DNA of 64,000 bases from CBDDKW01 sp965230425. GTDB lineage: Bacteria > Pseudomonadota > Gammaproteobacteria > UBA1113. The notes beneath the pieces are model-generated. The model made no database searches. It had not been told where the DNA came from and saw only the letters and a list, made by a program, of their open reading frames with translations. A program made the position numbers and the translations under genes. The DNA is taken from assembly GCA_965230425.1 (NCBI GenBank), contig CBDDKW010000003.1, forward strand, positions 1 through 64,000, in the 5' to 3' direction. Numbering within the stretch: position 1 is the first letter of the stretch; every line of letters starts with the position of its first letter. Of the stretch, positions 57,396 through 64,000 are shown one piece after another.

Positions 57396-58202
57396 ATGAA
57401 CACTACCGTAGGGCCTGTGGCAGAGAATAAAGCATTTCAACTCAAAGGCAGTTTATTTACTTTAAGTATTATGCAATTAATCAACCCAGATGCTGCCAGC
57501 TTTTCTCAACAACTTGAAGAAATCGTTCAGCAAGCACCCAAGTTTTTTCAACATGCGCCCATGGTCATTGATTTACAATCCCTAGAAAAAGACGGCATCC
57601 GCATTAACTTTAAACAATTAGTCGATGCCATGCGCCAACATCACTTGATCCCAATTGGCATTTGCAATGGTTCACCGGATCATCAACAGTCCGCCGTCAA
57701 AGCAGGCCTTGCCCTCTTCCCAGGCAGTAAACAACAAGACATTGATATCGGTGATAGTAAACCAAGTAAAACGAGCCAATCACAAGCTGAACTCAATCTA
57801 TCTTCAGGCACAACGAACACGGCTAAAGCGACAGAAAAAACAACTGCTACAGAGCCTACAACGACATCGCTAACGCAAACTGCAAAAATCATTACTCAAC
57901 CCGTACGTTCAGGCCAACAAGTCTATGCCAAAGGTGGAGATTTAATTGTACTTGCACCTGTCAGTCATGGTGCCGAATTACTCGCCGATGGCAATATCCA
58001 CGTTTACGATGTATTGCGCGGGCGCGCTCTAGCCGGTATCAGTGGTAATCAATCTGCACGGATTTTTTGCCGTGAATTAGCGGCTGAATTAGTCTCCATT
58101 GCCGGACTGTATCAGTTAAAAGATGAATTACCAGAAAATAGTAGCGCAGATTTTATGCAAGTCTATGTAGATAATGGAAAGTTAGCTATCAAGGCTGTTT
58201 AA
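57396..58202 (+). CDS. minC: Septum site-determining protein MinC
   Basis: MinC inhibits FtsZ assembly away from midcell. The 268-residue protein has an N-terminal FtsZ-inhibiting domain (~10-105, FQLKGSLFTLSIMQL), a Ser/Thr/Lys linker longer than usual (~125-165) and the C-terminal beta-helix domain (VRSGQQVYAKGGDLIVLAPV, GNIHVYDVLRGRALAG) that binds MinD. The start at 57396 has AAGGGA 5-6 bases upstream; the frame upstream is not conserved. First gene of minC-minD-minE, with 72 bp before minD. Confidence 0.95.
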   Translation: MNTTVGPVAENKAFQLKGSLFTLSIMQLINPDAASFSQQLEEIVQQAPKFFQHAPMVIDLQSLEKDGIRINFKQLVDAMRQHHLIPIGICNGSPDHQQSAVKAGLALFPGSKQQDIDIGDSKPSKTSQSQAELNLSSGTTNTAKATEKTTATEPTTTSLTQTAKIITQPVRSGQQVYAKGGDLIVLAPVSHGAELLADGNIHVYDVLRGRALAGISGNQSARIFCRELAAELVSIAGLYQLKDELPENSSADFMQVYVDNGKLAIKAV

Positions 58203-58274
58203 ATACTTCCCCTCGCCCATAAAAAGCGTTACTATTCTCACTGAATTGTTTTAATACACACTAAGGATAGAACA

Positions 58275-59102
58275 TTGGCTGAGATCATTGTCGTCACGTC
58301 TGGGAAAGGTGGTGTTGGTAAAACCACCAGTAGCGCAGCTATCGCAACAGGGCTAGCGCAACGAGGTCATAAAACTGTCATCATCGACTTTGATGTAGGC
58401 TTACGTAATCTTGATTTGATTATGGGTTGCGAACGCCGCGTGGTGTATGACTTTGTCAATGTTGTCAAACAAGAAGCGAGCTTGAACCAATCTTTGATCA
58501 AAGATAAGCGTATCGACCGTTTATATATTTTACCTGCATCACAAACACGCGATAAAGACGCCCTCGATAAAGAAGGCGTAGGCCGTGTATTAGATGAATT
58601 GAAAAAAGACTTTGATTACATTGTTTGCGACTCCCCTGCCGGTATTGAAAAAGGTGCACTCATGGCCCTCTATTATGCCGACCGTGCGGTTATTGTTACC
58701 AACCCAGAAGTATCATCGGTACGTGACTCCGACCGCATCCTCGGGATCCTCGCCAGTAAATCAAAGCGCGCAGAAGAAAAGCAAGAACCTATCAAAGAGC
58801 ATTTATTGCTTACCCGCTACGCACCAGAACGTGTAGAGCGCGGCGATATGCTCAGCGTGCAAGATGTTGAAGAAATCCTTGCTGTACCATTACTCGGTGT
58901 CATTCCTGAATCAAAAGCCGTATTACGCGCTTCCAACTCAGGTACACCGGTCATCATGGATCAAGAAAGCGATGCTGGAAAAGCCTACGATGACGCAGTA
59001 GCAAGACTACAAGGCGAAGAACGACCCCACCGTTTCTTAACAGCACAGAAAAAAGGCTTACTAAAGCGTATCTTTAAATCCAAAGAGGAAGCTACCGCAT
59101 GA
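58275..59102 (+). CDS. minD: Septum site-determining ATPase MinD, TTG start
   Basis: MinD is the membrane-cycling ParA-type ATPase that recruits MinC and is displaced by MinE. Deviant Walker A GKGGVGKT at 10-17, switch regions DFDVGLRNLDLIMG and CDSPAGIEKGA, and a C-terminal amphipathic membrane-targeting helix (KKGLLKRIFKSKEE). The start is TTG at 58275, with AAGGATAG upstream; residues AEIIVVTSGKGGVGKTTS align with the family N-terminus, so the TTG is well supported. The stop overlaps the minE start (ATGA). Confidence 0.96.
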   Translation: MAEIIVVTSGKGGVGKTTSSAAIATGLAQRGHKTVIIDFDVGLRNLDLIMGCERRVVYDFVNVVKQEASLNQSLIKDKRIDRLYILPASQTRDKDALDKEGVGRVLDELKKDFDYIVCDSPAGIEKGALMALYYADRAVIVTNPEVSSVRDSDRILGILASKSKRAEEKQEPIKEHLLLTRYAPERVERGDMLSVQDVEEILAVPLLGVIPESKAVLRASNSGTPVIMDQESDAGKAYDDAVARLQGEERPHRFLTAQKKGLLKRIFKSKEEATA

Positions 59103-59392
59103 GTTTATTAAAATTATTCCGCCAAGGAAAAAAATCCTCCGCATCGGTGGCCAAAGAACGTTTACAAATTATTATTTCACACGAACGTGATCAACAGCGT
59201 AACAGCAAAGACTTTTTGAATAAATTACAGCAAGATTTAATCGAAGTCATCGCTAAATACTTTAAAGTTGATTCCGATCAAATCAAAGAACAAGTGAAAG
59301 TTGATTTAGAAAAAGATGGCAATCACTCCGTACTAGAGTTAAACATCACCCTCCCAGACATGGAAGATGCACGGGAAGAAGCACTGGCTTAA
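59099..59392 (+). CDS. minE: Cell division topological specificity factor MinE
   Basis: MinE drives MinD off the membrane and sets the pole-to-pole oscillation. The 97-residue protein has the N-terminal membrane/MinD-binding segment (~20-35, AKERLQIIISHERDQQ) and the C-terminal dimerisation domain (LIEVIAKYFKVDSDQIK to VLELNITLP). Length is slightly above E. coli MinE (88). It overlaps minD by 4 bp and is followed by a terminator. Confidence 0.95.
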   Translation: MSLLKLFRQGKKSSASVAKERLQIIISHERDQQRNSKDFLNKLQQDLIEVIAKYFKVDSDQIKEQVKVDLEKDGNHSVLELNITLPDMEDAREEALA

Positions 59393-59403
59393 CTCAAGCT
59401 ACT

Positions 59404-59437
59404 ACACCGAGTAGTGAGCAATCACTACTCGGTGTTT
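59404..59437 (+). terminator. Terminator of the minCDE operon
   Basis: ACACCGAGTAGTGA, loop GCAA, TCACTACTCGGTGT: a perfect 14-bp stem with a GNRA tetraloop, 11 bp after the minE stop. The T tract is weak (TT then A). Confidence 0.78.
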
Positions 59438-59497
59438 ACTAACACTTAGCTTTAACTACTTCAAACAAATATCTTTGTAATATTATTTACTTCAATG

Positions 59498-59557
59498 ATG
59501 CTGTCATTCCGAGTCGTGGCGATAGCCGTGACGAGGAATCTCCCGCCGATTTGACTA
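59498..59557 (+). repeat. 60-bp dispersed intergenic repeat with hairpin, copy 2
   Basis: ATGCTGTCATTCCGAG, hairpin GTCGTGGC-GATA-GCCGTGAC, GAGGAATCTCCC, then GATTTGACTA. It aligns without gaps to the inverse of 20316-20375 (48/60). Differences in the stem are compensatory. It lies in the gap between minE and the small exported protein. Confidence 0.75.
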
Positions 59558-59649
59558 GTCAGCATACCATTCTTAATGAAAAAGTCTTGTCATCCTAAAT
59601 TCAAAGCATATACTATACTCTAGACTCAACGGACTGATAAGAGAACCCT

Positions 59650-60105
59650 ATGCGCAACAACCCAACACAGCTAATATTAAGCCTCACCACAGCACTAATA
59701 CTATCAAGCATGACCACACTGGCAACAGCGGCCACTTGCCCCGAACCCAGCTCACTCAAACTACACGGCCATACTTGGTATGCACCCCATACCGATTTTG
59801 TAGAAACTAAAGACAATAGCTTTCAAACACCAATCAAACCCAAGCAACACACAGCACAACCACCCAAAGTATCTATTTCATTCCTCGGCGCCTTTTGGTG
59901 GGGTAAAAAATCACCCATCAGTTGCATTTATGACATCGACGATGAATACGGCTTCTGGGCAGCACCGATTACCTTAACTAATAACAAACCCGTCACCATG
60001 TCCATGAAACACCTCGCCAAGGGCTGGAATTGCGGCAAGGAATTGGGTACAGGCTTGTCATGCTCCTGTTTTGCCTATGGTAAAACCAAGGATTGTGCTT
60101 ATTAG
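59650..60105 (+). CDS. Small exported protein, 151 residues, function unknown
   Basis: AAGAGA lies just upstream of the ATG. Residues 1-28 form a Sec signal peptide (ILSLTTALILSSMTTLATAA, cleavage likely after ATA/ATAA). The mature part starts with a Cys (TCPEPSSLKL) and has several cysteines that could form disulfides (SCIYDIDD, NCGKELGTGLSCSCF, DCAY). Trp/aromatic-rich patches include FLGAFWWGKK. The CP...W...F...C-Y layout is loosely like DUF3757 proteins of Legionella, but this is a weak resemblance. It is probably periplasmic or secreted. It converges on the F-box gene with a 60-bp gap. Confidence 0.75.
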   Translation: MRNNPTQLILSLTTALILSSMTTLATAATCPEPSSLKLHGHTWYAPHTDFVETKDNSFQTPIKPKQHTAQPPKVSISFLGAFWWGKKSPISCIYDIDDEYGFWAAPITLTNNKPVTMSMKHLAKGWNCGKELGTGLSCSCFAYGKTKDCAY

Positions 60106-60165
60106 TGAATCCTAGCTAGGGGCAAACTCCCGTCGAGACCAAATAAACAAATAGTTACGACACTT

Positions 60166-63100
60166 TTAACCGTAGCTTCTACAGGGTGAGGAGATAGTAA
60201 TACGGCTATTAGGCCCATTGGTACCTTCATGGTTCGACACAAGCTTGTTACTTAATTTTTCGATTGCTTCCATTAAGGATGAAACACGACCATCCCATTT
60301 TTGATAGTCTTTCATATGATCACTGACACCATCATCCGGAGCTATAGAAATAAATCTATCACGTGCTGATATAGATAGCTCATCGCGTCTCCGTTGTGAG
60401 TAATATAATAATTTCTCCAATATGGCAATTTTAAACTCAGCAGAATCGTTTTGTTCAAGCAGCCCAAAAGCTTTATAATAGTCACCACTATCAAGATAAA
60501 ACGTACATAACTCTACTTTATTTGCACCGCCACTAAGCAACCTAAACACATGATTAAAATCTTTCATCCTTTTTGCCAGGCTCAGCAGAGTATGACCTTT
60601 TTTGTTGCATTTAGAGGCATCATCACCTTGAGCAATTAAACCTACAACTACATCAATGTATTTAAAATGAAGAGCAAAAAATATAAGTGTATCAGTAACA
60701 GATAAGCCAGAGATACTTTGCATCTCACTTGAATCAGTACCGATCAGCTTACGCAAATAATGAGTCAGTGAACTTGAGTCAGTAATCGTTAAATTAAGCA
60801 ACCGACTAAACAACATGGTTTTTAAGCTCTGAAGCCATGACCTAGTATAATGATTCTCATTCATCACGTAGTCTAATACGTTACAATAAGCATCATACTC
60901 TGCTTTGCGATTGGGAATTGCTACCATTAGAGGTTGAAAATCAAACACAGCGTGTAGTATTTCATTTCTGTAACGCGCTATTAAAGCTACTCTTAGTGCT
61001 CTGTCAATTTTATTTAAAACAGTGAAAATCATCTTGTGATCATCAGTAAATGTTACCATTTTTCTTGTTGTTAATAATAGCATTGCTACCATGCGCCAAG
61101 CTATATTGGTATCTACATGACCATGAAACGAGCTGATCTGAGGTCGAGCAAGTTGAGTGATGCTTGCTATCATATTGGGAAACGCGAGTTTCTGTTCAGC
61201 ACTTAGGGATTGAACAATCCTCGAATAATACGAAATAGGAAGATACAACAGAAGCTCTGGCAATACACAAACACTCGTCTCAGTAACAATGTTACGAAAA
61301 ACATGTGGATTATATTCTAATAGCCTATCTAATAGTAACATGCCGCCTGTCTTTTTATTACTATCAGGAATAACAAAATCTTCTTTTGTTAAATCACGGC
61401 TCATAATTGTAGAATACATATCGAACATTCTAAACAACCATTGCACATGCTTCACAGTAACCAAAATAGCATTAAGATCTTTAATATCTAGAACTGATAA
61501 TAACAGCCATTGCTTTATAGTAATGCTATGCTCATTATCGTGTGCATATTTTTGAAAAACAAAATTAACCTCAGCAGTTAATCGATCTACATTATTGATT
61601 ATATAGTTCGAAATTTGAATCCTACTCATGTCACCATCACTTGGGGGCATTGCAACCAATAACGAGCGTATAAAACTCTTGCCCAAATAGCTGTCAAGCA
61701 ACCATGTTGCATCATCACTAGTTGTGCATGACCGTAATAACTGATTTACATAATAAATTGAATCTTGTTCTGCTTGGCTGCTTACAGTCATGCTTTTTAG
61801 CTGAGATAAAACGTATTCTTTGCCGACAAATTCTTCTAAAAACCAACGATAATTCCCAGGTAAAATATGTGTAAAATATTGGATCAACAAAGAAGCTGTA
61901 GATAATGTTTGTAAAACAACTGTATTAGTCAGAAAGCATAAATATTCTTTTTGAAAATTTGCATTACCGACAGGAATTGTATCTTGCATATGAGTTTCTT
62001 CCATACCTGACATAGCACATAATAGATCAATATTATTTTCACCAATAGTAATATAATTACAAATAAAGCGATGCCCTAGCCCCCTCAGTATATCAAATGG
62101 ATCTTGTTCTAAAGCGGGTGCCACATAGCGTAACCATAATACTAAGCCATTAGTGCTAGCACTTATAATTTTTTTATGACCACCTAAGGTGGCTATGACA
62201 GCACGCACCAACGCTAGCGGCAAGAAAGCAAACAATTTCCTAATAAGCAATATGTCATTGTTTACCAAACCAGCAAAAAACACTTCGGCCTTAAAGCCTG
62301 GGTTAGCCTTAATTTCTGCATTTATAGACTGGCGAAAAAAATCAGTGAAAAACGCCTGGGATGTATAACTACGTAGCATTCCTAATTCATTTATAGCATT
62401 TGCACCACGCTCTCTAAGTGCGTAACCAAACAAGTAGCCATCACCAATCTCATTCAGAATAAAACCAATACTTTCTGACGTTAAATTCCCAACAAAAATC
62501 ATTAATTCATTAATATTTGGAAAGAAATATCGTAACATTATGCTCACATTATCACTATCGAGCAATTGACTTAGTTCTTTACCAATTAGTTGTACGTAAC
62601 TTTGATTAGCATCTATCAATATAGAGCTATATTGATTTACACCTAGTGATATAATTTGAGAAGCAAAATTATTCGCACTCATTGTATATAAACTAAAACT
62701 GCTGGCACTTAAATATTTCAAAGAAGATACATATAGCTCCCTTAATGCAAGCAAGCTGATTTTCAACCTATTCGCAATCAAACCTTTTGAAACGGTACTC
62801 AACTCACCAACGCATTTACCAAAAAGCTGTATTAGCTCTAAATTCAGAAAAAATAGTAATTCAGATTGAAACTGTTCAGCATTCGCCTCAAGCAACATGT
62901 GTCGCCTTTCTAGCAATCCAGATAGATCTTGAAGATGCTGTGAAATATAAAAACCAGTAGATTGAGACTTCAGCCTGATACAAAAAAAATCATCAAAATG
63001 TCTCAGTGAAAGCATATCACTTAAATATAATTTCTCCATACTATCGAGCGTAGCGCTGATATTTACATATGTATCACAACTGATTGGCCCATCAACTAGC

Positions 63101-63999
63101 TCTCGTCTTGCTGATGAAACTACATTTTCCTCTGGAATATTTTGTAGCATACCTAGCAAGCTAACGCCAACCTTATAAAAGTCAAATTCAATGTTTTGGG
63201 GGAATATTAACCTACGGTGGATTACCGGCATATATGTATCCGCTTCTCGCACAAAATCAACATATAAAGGAATAAACGCATCATTAGCATCCCCATGTAA
63301 GCCACCATTCAGGTGAGAAAAATAACATAATATTATATTTCTATAAAACACATGATCATATAACTCTTTCTCTGTATATGTAGAGGCTAACTCAAATACT
63401 GTTGGTTGCACTTGCTTGGCAGTCTGAAATTTTTTTAAAAACCATTTAAAAGTTATTACATCAGAGCCGATTCGACGCATACGTCTACTAGCTGACATTA
63501 GTCTCATATATGATCTCAACGATTCTTTGAAATCACTAGTGTCAGCTAATTCAATAAAAATATTAGTAATTAATTCATCCGGAAACACTCTAAAATTAGC
63601 TTTATCTGGCTCATACTGAACATCACCAGACTCATTCTTAACATCACCAGACTCATTCTCAACATCAGCAGAGATTAGAGCCAGAGGCATATCAATTTGT
63701 CTAAAATTATCATCAGTGGATCCAGTTTTAGTTACCACTTCAACTCGATTCTTATCATTATTTAAATAATTACTACCTGAGTGAGCATGAGCAGATGAAC
63801 TAGCGGCATTATGAGGTTCAGCTTCAGACTTCCCAAATCGAATTAACCTATGTCTTCTTAATTCTTCTAGACTTAATTGACCCTCTGGATTGACTGGCTT
63901 TTCTTCTTGTACTTCATCGCTATTTTTACCTAAGTTATTATTACCTGCTCTGGCATCAGCAGATAAACTAGCGGCACTATTAGACTCTTCTTCCGACTT
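60166..63999 (-). CDS. F-box and ankyrin-repeat protein, 5' end outside the window
   Basis: The frame is open to the right edge: 87 sense codons precede the internal GTG at 63738, so the gene starts beyond the window. About 1,277 residues are visible. Visible residues ~1-85 are low-complexity with two similar segments and a charged LSLEELRRHRLIRFG motif. A heptapeptide repeat (DVENESG, DVKNESG, DVQYEPD) lies at ~112-132. An F-box-like domain follows at ~137-187 (FPDELITNIFIEL...SASRRMRRIG). A long helical body without known motifs comes next. Ankyrin-like repeats are at ~1100-1160 (KKGHTLLSLAKRMKDFNHVF). Both domains are eukaryote-like and typical of secreted effectors that recruit host ubiquitin ligases; this function is inferred. 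Confidence 0.82.
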   Translation of the reverse strand, partial: KSEEESNSAASLSADARAGNNNLGKNSDEVQEEKPVNPEGQLSLEELRRHRLIRFGKSEAEPHNAASSSAHAHSGSNYLNNDKNRVEVVTKTGSTDDNFRQIDMPLALISADVENESGDVKNESGDVQYEPDKANFRVFPDELITNIFIELADTSDFKESLRSYMRLMSASRRMRRIGSDVITFKWFLKKFQTAKQVQPTVFELASTYTEKELYDHVFYRNIILCYFSHLNGGLHGDANDAFIPLYVDFVREADTYMPVIHRRLIFPQNIEFDFYKVGVSLLGMLQNIPEENVVSSARRELVDGPISCDTYVNISATLDSMEKLYLSDMLSLRHFDDFFCIRLKSQSTGFYISQHLQDLSGLLERRHMLLEANAEQFQSELLFFLNLELIQLFGKCVGELSTVSKGLIANRLKISLLALRELYVSSLKYLSASSFSLYTMSANNFASQIISLGVNQYSSILIDANQSYVQLIGKELSQLLDSDNVSIMLRYFFPNINELMIFVGNLTSESIGFILNEIGDGYLFGYALRERGANAINELGMLRSYTSQAFFTDFFRQSINAEIKANPGFKAEVFFAGLVNNDILLIRKLFAFLPLALVRAVIATLGGHKKIISASTNGLVLWLRYVAPALEQDPFDILRGLGHRFICNYITIGENNIDLLCAMSGMEETHMQDTIPVGNANFQKEYLCFLTNTVVLQTLSTASLLIQYFTHILPGNYRWFLEEFVGKEYVLSQLKSMTVSSQAEQDSIYYVNQLLRSCTTSDDATWLLDSYLGKSFIRSLLVAMPPSDGDMSRIQISNYIINNVDRLTAEVNFVFQKYAHDNEHSITIKQWLLLSVLDIKDLNAILVTVKHVQWLFRMFDMYSTIMSRDLTKEDFVIPDSNKKTGGMLLLDRLLEYNPHVFRNIVTETSVCVLPELLLYLPISYYSRIVQSLSAEQKLAFPNMIASITQLARPQISSFHGHVDTNIAWRMVAMLLLTTRKMVTFTDDHKMIFTVLNKIDRALRVALIARYRNEILHAVFDFQPLMVAIPNRKAEYDAYCNVLDYVMNENHYTRSWLQSLKTMLFSRLLNLTITDSSSLTHYLRKLIGTDSSEMQSISGLSVTDTLIFFALHFKYIDVVVGLIAQGDDASKCNKKGHTLLSLAKRMKDFNHVFRLLSGGANKVELCTFYLDSGDYYKAFGLLEQNDSAEFKIAILEKLLYYSQRRRDELSISARDRFISIAPDDGVSDHMKDYQKWDGRVSSLMEAIEKLSNKLVSNHEGTNGPNSRITISSPCRSYG
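63617..63680 (-). repeat. Tandem 21-bp coding repeat in the F-box gene
   Basis: Two near-identical and one diverged 21-bp units encode DVENESG, DVKNESG and DVQYEPD. They lie just upstream of the F-box. In-frame units can be gained or lost by slippage without breaking the gene. Confidence 0.7.
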
Positions 64000-64000
64000 C

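Overview
The window is AT-rich bacterial chromosome from a gammaproteobacterium. Housekeeping blocks keep the orders usual in that class: yciO-scpA-scpB-rluB, thrS-infC-rpmI-rplT-pheS-pheT-ihfA-merR-tRNA-Pro, minC-minD-minE, and yciB next to a bolA-like gene. Three very large accessory genes point to a host-associated or biofilm-forming lineage, perhaps in or near the Legionellales (inference): a giant RTX adhesin, a long coiled-coil protein and an F-box/ankyrin protein. No marker gene in the window settles the genus.

Layout. 1-2.8 kb: 3' part of a coiled-coil gene cut by the left edge. 2.9-19.75 kb (minus): one 5,620-residue surface protein made of about 47 tandem Ig-like domains of 104 residues, followed by a Big_9/cadherin-like domain, a jelly-roll-like domain, RTX nonapeptides and a type I secretion signal. 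19.75-20.5 kb: a gene-free, repeat-dense stretch with a 325-bp MITE-like element and several copies of a short dispersed repeat. 20.5-22.1 kb: a 517-residue protein of unknown function. 22.2-25.8 kb (minus): yciO-scpA-scpB-rluB. 26-28.3 kb: yciB and bolA-like (plus), meeting an iron-sulfur cryptochrome/photolyase (minus). 28.4-36.3 kb (minus): the translation block with tRNA-Pro, merR-like, ihfA, pheT, pheS, rplT, rpmI, infC (AUU start) and thrS. 36.7-38.5 kb: an AbiE toxin-antitoxin pair. 38.8-42.7 kb: tRNA-Val, uvrB, an aspartate aminotransferase and tRNA-Asn. 42.7-47.7 kb (minus): a TetR regulator, methylcitrate genes prpD and prpC, and an MFS transporter. 47.8-54.8 kb: pabB, a low-complexity lipoprotein, hrpA and a 96-residue protein. 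55-60.1 kb: a 119-residue unknown, fadD-like, minCDE and a small exported protein. 60.2-64 kb (minus): an F-box/ankyrin protein whose 5' end lies beyond the window.

How the parts work together. The core genes cover tRNA charging and initiation (ThrS, PheST, IF-3, L35, L20), chromosome compaction (ScpAB, IHF), septum placement (MinCDE), DNA repair (UvrB, photolyase) and propionate/acyl-CoA use (PrpCD, FadD). The accessory genes are concentrated at the two ends. No type I secretion ABC transporter, membrane-fusion protein or TolC homologue for the giant adhesin is present here, so its exporter must be encoded elsewhere.

The strongest leads are the homogenised, purely acidic Ig array; the F-box/ankyrin gene; and a 60-bp dispersed intergenic repeat whose two full copies show compensatory changes in a hairpin stem.
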